A DNA stretch of 5,576 nt from Phycisphaerales bacterium (GTDB lineage: Bacteria > Planctomycetota > Phycisphaerae > Tepidisphaerales > Tepidisphaeraceae). Below are positions 1 through 5,576 of the stretch, one piece after another. The notes beneath the pieces were generated by a model. The model was not told the DNA's origin. It worked only from the letters and a program-made list of their open reading frames with translations, and did no database searches. Position numbers and translations under genes: made by a program. The stretch is taken from positions 1 to 5,576 of the forward strand of contig JAQGHH010000598.1 in NCBI GenBank assembly GCA_028288945.1, written 5' to 3'. How positions within the stretch are numbered: position 1 is the stretch's first letter; every line of letters starts with the position of its first letter.

Positions 1-1035
1 TCGAACGACATCAGCCGCGGGCTTCGCTTTGGCAAGGCCGGCGGATTGGCCCGCCCAGGCCTGCATTCGTTGCACGTCGCCCGCCTTTAGCGCCGCCGAT
101 CGCATCGGCGCGGTCAGGCCGCGTTGAATCGGATAGGGCGCGGATCTTGGCGCATCGTCAGCGATGGCTGCCCGAACATATGAGGTTGCGATGCTTCGAC
201 CCGCGCGACCGCTGAAGGCTCGACTGACGATTGTGTCCTCGGGAGCTGTCTTCGCCAGTGCGTCGGCCCATGCCGGATGAATAGCCGCCTCCGGGCACCT
301 CAGGAATCCTGTACCAATCTGTACGGCGCTGGCGCCGAGAATGAGCGCCGCCGCCACGCCCCGGGAGTCGCAGATGCCGCCGGTCGCCACGACCGGGATC
401 TTGACGGCATCCACCACCGCGGGGAGAAGGGCAAACAGGCCGACTTGCCGTCGCTCTGCCTCCGCGGCATCAAAACACCCGCGGTGCCCTCCTGCTTCCG
501 CTCCTTGAGCGACGATGACCTCGGCCCCTGCGGCCTCCGCCGCCCGAGCTTCGGCGACCGTGGAAACATTAGCAAACCACGAAATCCCCTCTTTGCTGAG
601 CCTCTCCACCATGCCACGGGGATACAGCCCCATGATCGACGAAACGATCGGCGGTTTCACCGCAAGCAGCGCGTCGCACTGGGCGGCAAAATCCGGCGGC
701 GTGGCATCTCCCGTCTCCGGCGGCACCGGCGGCCCCCAATGAGATAAGAACTCGCGCACGCGTGATTCCTGCTCGAAGTCGCGCTGGGGTGGTGGGTCAG
801 GAATCCAAAGGTTGATTTGAAACGGACCGCTCGCGTGTGAACGCACCTCGTGCGCCCATGCCGCGATCTCGTCGGGATTCATCAGCAGCGCTCCGCATGC
901 ACCCAATCCACCGGCGTTCATAACGGCTATCGACAGGGACGGCGGGCAGGCGCCGGCCATTGGCGCAAGCAGAATCGGCATGCCGAGGCGATATTTTCGG
1001 CAGAAGTCAGAGACTCTCTCCTTGATGGCATTCAT
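1..1035 (-). CDS. Nitronate monooxygenase family FMN oxidoreductase (3' end outside window)
   Basis: The minus strand reads open from ATG at 1035 to the left edge: 345 codons, no stop, no frameshift. The product matches the nitronate monooxygenase / 2-nitropropane dioxygenase family, FMN-dependent TIM-barrel enzymes that oxidise alkyl nitronates such as propionate 3-nitronate. Visible signatures in order are PILLAPMAG near residues 20-28, AGGLGACGA near 41-49, AQGAEAGGHRG at 176-186 with the family's catalytic histidine as H184, VVATGGI at 215-221, and GASAVQIGTGFL at 234-245, the last two in the FMN-phosphate region. The end WAGQSAGLAKAKPA near 327-340 resembles the family C-terminus, so probably only a short tail is missing. 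GGAGG at 1041-1045, 5 nt before the ATG, fixes the start. The frame stays open upstream without a good start codon. It lies 76 bp downstream of the DUF2917 gene and may be co-transcribed. The family is clear, but many members have unknown substrates. A predicted cytoplasmic enzyme; no signal peptide. Confidence 0.93.
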   Translation of the reverse strand, partial: MNAIKERVSDFCRKYRLGMPILLAPMAGACPPSLSIAVMNAGGLGACGALLMNPDEIAAWAHEVRSHASGPFQINLWIPDPPPQRDFEQESRVREFLSHWGPPVPPETGDATPPDFAAQCDALLAVKPPIVSSIMGLYPRGMVERLSKEGISWFANVSTVAEARAAEAAGAEVIVAQGAEAGGHRGCFDAAEAERRQVGLFALLPAVVDAVKIPVVATGGICDSRGVAAALILGASAVQIGTGFLRCPEAAIHPAWADALAKTAPEDTIVSRAFSGRAGRSIATSYVRAAIADDAPRSAPYPIQRGLTAPMRSAALKAGDVQRMQAWAGQSAGLAKAKPAADVVR

Positions 1036-1111
1036 GGCTGCCTCCGCGTACCGATCAATACATTCTACGGTTCCATCAGCCTGCTCACCTCCCCGTGCTG
1101 GTGTGCTCTTG

Positions 1112-1405
1112 CTATCTAACACGCCGCTGAACGATCAGGGAATCCTCCAAAGCCGTCACCGCGATCCGTCCGCGCCGGGTGGGCTGAAAAGTCTCGCCGG
1201 CCGCCAGGACGTGGTCGCGAATATCGCCGGTCTGTGTCAGCCAGACGACACCCTGTTTGCACGTCAATATTTCTTCTCGCCTGAAAACAGCGGACCACAC
1301 CTGCTCCCGTGCCAGCGGGTAGGTCGTCTCGGGAGGCGCGTGCTTTGCCGATTTCAGCAACCCTATTCGCTCGAGCAAGCGCGATGCGTGTCCTGCGATC
1401 GTCAC
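1112..1405 (-). CDS. DUF2917-type small protein
   Basis: This 97-residue protein starts at GTG (1403-1405) and ends at TAG (1112-1114). The core VVWLTQTGDIRDHVLAAGETF, residues 53-73, carries the WLT..GD..DH.L..GE pattern of DUF2917 proteins, small and probably beta-rich or cupin-like proteins of unknown function. The N-terminal 25 or so residues are helix-like and contain no signal peptide. The final part, IAVTALEDSLIVQ, also fits the family, and the length is typical. It is transcribed divergently from the MocR regulator gene and sits directly upstream of the nitronate monooxygenase gene. It is therefore probably controlled from the shared intergenic region. Start choice is uncertain because no ideally spaced Shine-Dalgarno is present; AGGA lies about 11 nt upstream. 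The family call rests on remembered motifs; no molecular function can be given. Confidence 0.8.
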   Translation of the reverse strand: MTIAGHASRLLERIGLLKSAKHAPPETTYPLAREQVWSAVFRREEILTCKQGVVWLTQTGDIRDHVLAAGETFQPTRRGRIAVTALEDSLIVQRRVR

Positions 1406-1443
1406 GAGACGATATTCCTATTTTCCCCCTGAATAAAACAGAT

Positions 1444-1499
1444 CCAGTTTGTAATGATCTGATATATCACAGTTGTCTCTATGGAAAACTGTTACAGTT
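1444..1499 (+). promoter_or_regulatory. Phased CAGTT direct repeats, candidate MocR operator
   Basis: CAGTT occurs at 1445-1449, 1470-1474 and 1495-1499, exactly 25 bp apart each time. The wider form is roughly TYACAGTTG, with the first copy the least similar. The third copy is also the right arm of a perfect palindrome AACTGTTACAGTT (1487-1499). MocR-family regulators such as GabR and PdxR are known to bind spaced direct repeats upstream of divergent targets, and this array sits between such a regulator gene and a divergent gene. Assigning it as the operator is inference. Confidence 0.5.
1460..1469. promoter_or_regulatory. AT-rich palindrome TGATATATCA in divergent promoter region
   Basis: A perfect 10-bp palindrome lies in the most AT-rich part of the 115-bp divergent spacer. 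TATATC or GATATA within it could act as a -10 element on either strand, but I found no convincing -35 box at the expected distance on either side. It is best regarded as a candidate core-promoter position overlapping the CAGTT array, so that a protein bound there could block transcription. Confidence 0.3.
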
Positions 1500-1507
1500 G
1501 AAAAGCC

Positions 1508-1511
1508 GAGG
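1508..1511 (+). promoter_or_regulatory. Shine-Dalgarno GAGG deciding the MocR gene start
   Basis: GAGG ends 9 nt before ATG 1521. An in-frame TTG at 1473 would give 16 extra residues but would place the palindrome inside the coding region and has no comparable ribosome binding site. The ATG is therefore preferred. Confidence 0.55.
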
Positions 1512-1520
1512 CACTGTTCC

Positions 1521-3011
1521 ATGCGCTCTACTCGAGAAAAGCCGCAACCTGCACGTTCGAAGGGTTTGGATGACAAGCTGTACGTCGCGCTTGCCGAACG
1601 CCTTGCCACCCTGATTGACGCCGGAACGCTGGCTGTCGGCGAGCGCATCCCGTCCGTTCGAAGGCTCAGCGAGCAGTTCAAGGTCGCGCCGGGAACCGTG
1701 CTTCATGCGTACAGGTTGTTGGAAGATCAAGGCAGGATCAGGGCGCGTCCTCAATCGGGCTTCTACGTCTGCCCGACGCGCCAGCCCCTCCCGGAACCGC
1801 GTTCATCGACACCGGGGCCGCGGGCGGCGTCGCCGACGGTCGGTGATCTGGTGATGCGCATGAGCGAGATGTCGGCCGCCGAGGATGTCGTTCCCCTCGG
1901 CCATGCCATACCCAACGCGGCGTGTCTTCCCACGCAACAGCTTAACCGCCTTTCGGCCGCGATCTCGCGGCGAACCAGCCGCGGTTTCAACTACTACGAC
2001 GTGCCGCCCGGATGCCGGGAATTGCGCGTCCAGGTGGCGAAGCACTACATCGCGGCCGGTTGCGGACTTTCGCCGGACGATATCGTGACGACCTCCGGCT
2101 GCCAGGAAGCCATCGGCTTATGTCTTCGCGCAGCCGTTGAGCCGGGCGGTGTGGTTGTTGTCGATTCTCCGACTTATTACGGGATATTGCAGGCCATCGA
2201 GATGCTCGGCATGAGGGCGATAGAAGTCCCGACCAGCCCGCGGGTCGGCGTGGACTTGGAGGTTCTGGAACGCACGCTCTCCACGCGGAAGGTTGCAGCC
2301 TGCCTGTTCGTCACCAATTGTCATAATCCCCTGGGCTTTGTCATGCCCGAGGACAGGAAGCGCAAACTGGTTCACCTGCTTGCCCGCCATGACGTTCCCC
2401 TCATCGAAGACGACACCTACGGCGACCTGGCATACGGGGATCAAAGGCCGTCCGTCTGTAAGGCGTTCGACGCGCATGGACGGGTCATGCTCTGTTCTTC
2501 GTTCTCCAAAACCTTGGCTCCGGGAGCCCGCGTCGGTTGGTGTGCGCCGGGCCGCTATCTGGAAAAGGTCAAGCGGCTCAAGTTCTGCAATACGATCGCG
2601 ACGGCGACTTTGCCCCAACTCACGATCGCCGAGTACCTGGCCGCGGGAGGTTATGCACATCAGTTGCGGAAAATGCGGCGGATCTATCGCGATCAGGTTC
2701 ATCAGTTGTCACAAGCCGTTCAGCGGAATTTTCCTCCCGGCACCCGTGCGACACGCCCGGCGGGTGGCCACGTATTGTGGGTTGAGCTGCCGTCCGGAAC
2801 GGACTCGATGGAGCTTTTCGACCGTGCGGCCGATGCGAAGATCAGCATCGCCCCGGGACCGCTTTTCTCGACGAAGGGGGACTACCGGAATTTCATCCGT
2901 CTGAACTGCTCCGTTCCCGGCGACGCACAACTCGAACGGGCCATCCAGACACTGGGCGCCTTTGCCGAGGATTTGTCACGGGCTCCCACGGCAAAGGTGA
3001 GGAGTGCGTGA
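1521..3011 (+). CDS. MocR-type GntR/aminotransferase-like PLP-binding transcriptional regulator
   Basis: This 496-residue protein is a DNA-binding regulator that senses a metabolite through a pyridoxal-phosphate domain. Residues about 20-83 form a GntR winged helix, with ERIPSVRRLSEQFKVAPGTV followed by LHAYRLLEDQGRIRARPQSGFYV. A linker of about 35 residues joins it to a fold-type I aminotransferase domain (about 124-485). Visible PLP-site elements are FNYYDVPPG near 156, NP at 269-270, EDDTY at 296-300 (D298 and Y300 as cofactor contacts), SFSK with the Schiff-base lysine at K330 followed by TLAPGARVGW, and FIRLN with the carboxylate-binding arginine at R460. All key residues are present, and the length is normal for MocR proteins. 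The effector is unknown. It is divergent from the DUF2917 and nitronate monooxygenase genes and 36 bp upstream of a reductase gene, all of which are likely targets. Autoregulation through the CAGTT array is plausible. A TTG start at 1473 is possible but less likely. Confidence 0.94.
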   Translation: MRSTREKPQPARSKGLDDKLYVALAERLATLIDAGTLAVGERIPSVRRLSEQFKVAPGTVLHAYRLLEDQGRIRARPQSGFYVCPTRQPLPEPRSSTPGPRAASPTVGDLVMRMSEMSAAEDVVPLGHAIPNAACLPTQQLNRLSAAISRRTSRGFNYYDVPPGCRELRVQVAKHYIAAGCGLSPDDIVTTSGCQEAIGLCLRAAVEPGGVVVVDSPTYYGILQAIEMLGMRAIEVPTSPRVGVDLEVLERTLSTRKVAACLFVTNCHNPLGFVMPEDRKRKLVHLLARHDVPLIEDDTYGDLAYGDQRPSVCKAFDAHGRVMLCSSFSKTLAPGARVGWCAPGRYLEKVKRLKFCNTIATATLPQLTIAEYLAAGGYAHQLRKMRRIYRDQVHQLSQAVQRNFPPGTRATRPAGGHVLWVELPSGTDSMELFDRAADAKISIAPGPLFSTKGDYRNFIRLNCSVPGDAQLERAIQTLGAFAEDLSRAPTAKVRSA

Positions 3012-3035
3012 ACCTAATGAGCATCGAATCCCGGC

Positions 3036-3043
3036 GGAGGTGA
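3036..3043 (+). promoter_or_regulatory. Strong Shine-Dalgarno GGAGGTGA of the reductase gene
   Basis: GGAGGTGA closely matches the 16S rRNA anti-Shine-Dalgarno and ends 4 nt before the GTG start at 3048. It fixes that start and suggests efficient translation despite the non-ATG codon. Confidence 0.75.
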
Positions 3044-3047
3044 TCTC

Positions 3048-4064
3048 GTGAGGACCTTGATTGTCGGTGTTGGAGCGCTAGGCGGGCTGGTCGCGGCCCG
3101 CCTCCTGGCGGCCGGATCTCCCGTCTGGCTGGCGACCCGGAACACCGAATCGGCGGCCAGACTGAAGGCGTCCGGCCTGCGGGTGACAGGCGCGGGAGGT
3201 GCGGTGTCGGTCGAGGCGCCGGAGGTCGCCCCCGTGGACGAGTACCTCACCGGCGAAACGTTCGACCTGATCGTCCTGGCCACAAAGGCTCACGACGCGA
3301 TCGAGGTGGCGCCGAAATTATCCCCGCTGCTCAGACGCGGCGGCACGCTGCTGCCGATCCAGAACGGCGGCGTGCCGCAGACGCTCGCGGAGCGCCTCGG
3401 GAACGACTGTGTGCTCGGCGGGCTCTCGAACTTTGGGGCCACGATGATAACGCCGGGCGTGTATGAACAGCGCAACGCGGGTTATCTGCTCATAGGAGAA
3501 TTTGCCGGGGGCGAGAGTGAGCGGACCGAGCACGTCTGCCGCTGGCTCGGAGGCGCGGTGGAGACGAGGGTGACGCCGAACCTTCGGGGGGCTATTTGGT
3601 CAAAGCTGCTCCTGAACTGCTCGGTGACCACGATCGGTGCGATTGCGGGTCGGACGATGCGCGAGTACATCGCTTCGCCCGACGGTCGCGAGCTCTTCCA
3701 ACGAACGTACGACGAGGCCCTGTCGGTGGCGCTGGCCAGCGGGGCTCGACCGGAACGGATGATTGTCGACCCGGTGCCGCCGACCTGGAGCGGGCGAAGC
3801 GTCCCCGGCGAAGCGCACGATGTCTGGCTGGACCAGATCCTGAAGGGCTACGGCGACCTGAAGGCCTCCATGCTCCAGGATTTCGAGCGCGGGCGTACGA
3901 CCGAGATCGATTTCATCAACGGGTACATCGTGGACCTCGGTCGGCAGCTTGGCGTCCGGACGCCGGTGAACGCCGCGATCGTGGAGACGGTCCACGCGAT
4001 CACGCGCAGGGAATCCGCTCCAGACCCGGTACTTCTGCGGCAAATCCTCCATGCCACCCGCTGA
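3048..4064 (+). CDS. Ketopantoate reductase (ApbA/PanE) family NAD(P)-dependent dehydrogenase
   Basis: This 338-residue protein starts at GTG and belongs to the 2-dehydropantoate 2-reductase family, which reduces ketopantoate to pantoate with NADPH in coenzyme A synthesis. Residues 7-13 (GVGALGG) are the Rossmann dinucleotide loop. LATK at 77-80 and the QNGG segment at 105-108 follow, with N106 in the conserved position. The C-terminal helical domain has WSKLLLN with K186 (catalytic lysine, E. coli K176) and N190 (E. coli N180), then SMLQDFERGRTTEID with S274 and E286 (E. coli S244 and E256). The position matching E. coli N184 is threonine (T194), which weakens assignment as a true PanE. The protein is about 35 residues longer than E. 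coli PanE. It follows the MocR gene by 36 bp on the same strand and is probably its operon partner. A related 2-oxoacid or 3-hydroxy substrate is an equal possibility, so no symbol is given. Confidence 0.92.
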   Translation: MRTLIVGVGALGGLVAARLLAAGSPVWLATRNTESAARLKASGLRVTGAGGAVSVEAPEVAPVDEYLTGETFDLIVLATKAHDAIEVAPKLSPLLRRGGTLLPIQNGGVPQTLAERLGNDCVLGGLSNFGATMITPGVYEQRNAGYLLIGEFAGGESERTEHVCRWLGGAVETRVTPNLRGAIWSKLLLNCSVTTIGAIAGRTMREYIASPDGRELFQRTYDEALSVALASGARPERMIVDPVPPTWSGRSVPGEAHDVWLDQILKGYGDLKASMLQDFERGRTTEIDFINGYIVDLGRQLGVRTPVNAAIVETVHAITRRESAPDPVLLRQILHATR

Positions 4065-4161
4065 GAAACCCAGAGTGGGGCGACCTTCAAGATCGCGCCG
4101 CAGCTGGTTACGAAACCATCGACAGCAGCGGCGAATGTCTGCTCTGTTTCGGTCCCCCTCC
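4065..4161. other. Convergent intergenic spacer
   Basis: This 97-bp spacer separates the stop codons of the reductase gene (plus strand) and the exported-protein gene (minus strand). It contains one strong hairpin, described separately, and no credible gene. Confidence 0.7.
4096..4133. terminator. Hairpin between convergent genes, possible terminator
   Basis: CGCCGCAGCTG (4096-4106) can pair with CAGCAGCGGCG (4123-4133), 10 of 11 positions, with one A-A mismatch. An inner GGTT/AACC stem around ACGA tops it, in competition with the last outer pair. It lies 31 bp after the reductase stop and 28 bp from the convergent stop. No T-tract follows on either strand, so this is not a canonical intrinsic terminator; it may act as a 3'-end structure or a factor-dependent stop. 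Confidence 0.35.
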
Positions 4162-5403
4162 TCACTTCTTCACCAGCGGCAATTCATCCAGGTAAAAGCC
4201 GTCCGGCACCCCCTTCTCCAGATCCCACTTCCCTGCCAGGAACGTCAGGCTCACCTTCTCGCCGCCGTCATACACGAAATCCAGTGTGTTCTTCGCAATC
4301 GAGTATTTCCCCCGCCCCCCCGCCGGCGGCGCGAGGCTCGGCTTGCGCTTGTTGGTTCCCACTTGCGGCTCGCCCGGGTCCATCTCGCAAACCACCCCGT
4401 CCTCGACGAACTCCCCGTCCGCCGTAAACGTGATCGTGGACGTGGGCTTCGCCGTCCTGAGCGCATGCCGCCGGCCGTTCTCGACCATCTTGTACGTCCC
4501 GGCAAACTTCATCCCGTCGCAGCCGGGTAACTTCGCAATCCGCAGTTGCGTCTCCACCTGATCCGTCCAATACTCCCAGTGAAACCTGCTGGTCTGCCGC
4601 CGATCCTCGAACGGCCTGGTCACCGTCGCCGCCCACACGCCGTCCGACTCCACGAACCGGGTCGGCGGCTCTTCACCGGGCATCGTCACCACGACTTCCT
4701 TGCCATCCGTGCGGTACTGCCCGAAATTCTTTTTATTCGTCTTCCGCAGCGCCTCCACATCCATGTGCGCCGGCCCCCCATATGGAAACCCGTGATACGC
4801 CTCTCCCCCCGGCAAAAAGATCCAAGGCTCCGCCCGCACGTTTCCATGAATGTATACGATCCCAAAACAAACGCCCGTCAGCGCCTCCGCCGGCTTGGGC
4901 GGCACGTACTTCAGGCCGTTGATCATGCCGACGACGTCCTTCCCGTACTTCGTAAACTCCTCGGCGCGCGTGGCGACGAACACCATCCGCTCGATGCGGT
5001 CATTGGCCTTTGCGATCAACAGCCAGACGCAGAGCGTCCTCCCGTTCTGGAGTTGAAGTGTCCCCGAGCGGCTCGCAAGTTCGACCGCGTTCCCTTCGCC
5101 GTCGATCTTCCCCTTGTCGTCGTCGGGAATCTGCCCCAGCTTTTCGAAGCCGTTCCACTCCTCGGTCAGGCGATCCTTTAGCGATCCGCTAAACGCCTCC
5201 CCGCCGAGCAACGTGAAGGTGCATTGGTCCCAAAGGACAATCCCCTCCGGCTTCAACACCAGCCCGTTCTCGTTTCTCTTCTGCACCCAATCGGAAGGCA
5301 CCGTCACCACCAACCCGCCGACGCTAATCGTCTGCGGCGCGTCGCCCCATGCCGGCGGCGTTAGAAGCAGCAGCCCCAGCAAAGCAATCGCAAGTGTCTT
5401 CAT
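4162..5403 (-). CDS. Exported hypothetical protein with Sec signal peptide
   Basis: I recognise no characterised family for this 413-residue protein. Residues 1-20 form a clear Sec signal peptide: MKT, a leucine/alanine-rich core, then PPAWG with likely cleavage before D21. There is no cysteine at the cleavage site, so it is not a lipoprotein. The mature N-terminal part (about 24-166) begins TISVGGLVVTVPSDWV and alternates predicted strands and helices, loosely like PsbP/DUF1795-type domains (weak inference). From about 177 the protein becomes beta-rich, with two similar segments: GQYRTDGKEVVVTM (228-241) and GKYSIAKNTLDFVYDGGEKV (365-384), each preceded by a glycine-rich or extended stretch. 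Five cysteines remain (C61, C125, C179, C295, C339). The start ATG follows AAGGGA with a 4-nt gap. It lies 48 bp downstream of the dockerin-tailed gene and may share its transcript. Role unknown; periplasmic or extracellular location is likely. Confidence 0.88.
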   Translation of the reverse strand: MKTLAIALLGLLLLTPPAWGDAPQTISVGGLVVTVPSDWVQKRNENGLVLKPEGIVLWDQCTFTLLGGEAFSGSLKDRLTEEWNGFEKLGQIPDDDKGKIDGEGNAVELASRSGTLQLQNGRTLCVWLLIAKANDRIERMVFVATRAEEFTKYGKDVVGMINGLKYVPPKPAEALTGVCFGIVYIHGNVRAEPWIFLPGGEAYHGFPYGGPAHMDVEALRKTNKKNFGQYRTDGKEVVVTMPGEEPPTRFVESDGVWAATVTRPFEDRRQTSRFHWEYWTDQVETQLRIAKLPGCDGMKFAGTYKMVENGRRHALRTAKPTSTITFTADGEFVEDGVVCEMDPGEPQVGTNKRKPSLAPPAGGRGKYSIAKNTLDFVYDGGEKVSLTFLAGKWDLEKGVPDGFYLDELPLVKK

Positions 5404-5451
5404 CGTGTCCCTTCAAAAAATGTTCACGCCCTGTATTCGGAGCAGCATCGA
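5404..5451. other. Short spacer between two minus-strand exported-protein genes
   Basis: This 48-bp gap carries the Shine-Dalgarno of the downstream gene (AAGGGA on the minus strand) and a run of six T on that strand at 5415-5420. The T-run has no strong GC stem before it, so I do not call a terminator. Read-through from the upstream gene is possible. Confidence 0.45.
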
Positions 5452-5576
5452 TCACCCGCTGTAGGCGAACGCCTTCCCGAAGCGGTTGGAGAACTGGAGG
5501 TAGTCGCCGGAGTTCACGCGGCCGTCGTGGTTGAAGTCGAAGGAGGCGTTGTAGTTCGCGGAGGGCGAGGTGCTGC
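5452..5576 (-). CDS. C-terminal dockerin/EF-hand-like tail of a gene entering from the right edge
   Basis: Only the last 40 codons and the stop TGA (5452-5454) are inside the window. They encode a tail containing SFDFNHDGRVNSGDYLQF then SNRFGKAFAYSG. DFNHDGRVNSGDY matches the calcium-binding loop of type I dockerin/EF-hand repeats: acidic or polar residues at loop positions D, N, D, then R/V, N, G and D. Such single C-terminal modules, with an NSGDYLQF.NRF ending, are frequent in large secreted proteins of Planctomycetota, where the cellulosomal role is not established. The catalytic or structural body of the protein lies outside the window, so the function is unknown. Extracellular location is inferred. 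The gene sits just upstream of, and on the same strand as, the exported hypothetical protein. Confidence 0.8.
   Translation of the reverse strand, partial: STSPSANYNASFDFNHDGRVNSGDYLQFSNRFGKAFAYSG

Noticed and set aside
277..747. Plus-strand open frame of 156 codons, and the minus-strand frame at 300-617
   Set aside because: Both overlap the nitronate monooxygenase reading frame, which carries all family motifs in another frame. Their products are arginine-rich and motif-free.
1036..1111. N-terminal extension of the nitronate monooxygenase into the upstream gap
   Set aside because: The frame is open through the gap, but no ATG, GTG or TTG occurs in it there, and ATG 1035 has GGAGG at ideal spacing. 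The family N-terminus also fits ATG 1035.
1473..1520. TTG start at 1473 adding 16 residues to the MocR regulator
   Set aside because: The extra residues lie before the usual start of GntR domains, the TTG has no good Shine-Dalgarno, and the region contains the palindromic repeat. ATG 1521 has GAGG at 9 nt.
2118..2702. Minus-strand open frame of 194 codons
   Set aside because: It is antisense to the aminotransferase-like domain of the MocR gene, whose intact catalytic motifs show the plus strand is coding. No recognisable motif in the antisense product.
3596..4195. Plus-strand open frame of 199 codons running past the reductase stop
   Set aside because: It is an out-of-frame shadow of the reductase gene and extends into the convergent gene. 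Its composition is R/G/A-rich without motifs.
4546..5181. Long plus-strand open frame of 211 codons
   Set aside because: It lies entirely antisense to the exported-protein gene, and its product is low-complexity, rich in R, P, H and L, as expected for an opposite-strand shadow in GC-rich DNA.

Overview
The window reads as an ordinary chromosomal stretch of a GC-rich bacterium. The best taxonomic clue is the broken gene at the right edge. It encodes a C-terminal tail of the dockerin/EF-hand type (FDFNHDGRVNSGDYLQF, then NRFGK and a stop). That tail style is common at the ends of secreted proteins of Planctomycetota and related lineages. The exported protein beside it and the GC-rich third codon positions fit, but the assignment is inference from a few motifs. 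No RNA genes, insertion sequences, CRISPR arrays or attachment sites were seen.

Left part (1-1520): two genes lie on the minus strand. The first is a small DUF2917-type protein (1112-1405). The second, 76 bp downstream, is a nitronate monooxygenase (NMO)-family flavoprotein (1-1035) that runs off the left edge with 345 codons present. Upstream of them is a divergent, AT-rich control region of about 115 bp. It holds three CAGTT direct repeats at an exact 25-bp spacing, a 13-bp palindrome made from the third repeat, and a 10-bp AT-rich palindrome.

Middle (1521-4064): two plus-strand genes form a likely operon with a 36-bp gap. The first encodes a MocR-type regulator, a GntR winged helix fused to a fold-type I aminotransferase-like PLP domain with its Schiff-base lysine intact. 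The second encodes a ketopantoate-reductase-family dehydrogenase with a very strong Shine-Dalgarno. The regulator and its divergent neighbours probably share the control region. This makes the four genes a plausible small regulated metabolic unit (PLP-binding sensor, NADP-type reductase, FMN oxidoreductase, DUF2917 protein) whose substrate cannot be read from the sequence.

Right part (4065-5576): a short convergent spacer with a hairpin separates that unit from two minus-strand genes for exported proteins. One is a complete 413-residue secreted protein with no recognised enzymatic motif. The other is the 3' end of the dockerin-tailed gene, 48 bp upstream of it. These probably belong to a different functional unit. 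No clearly new biological system is evident. The most interesting signals are the phased repeat array and the unassigned metabolic unit it may control.
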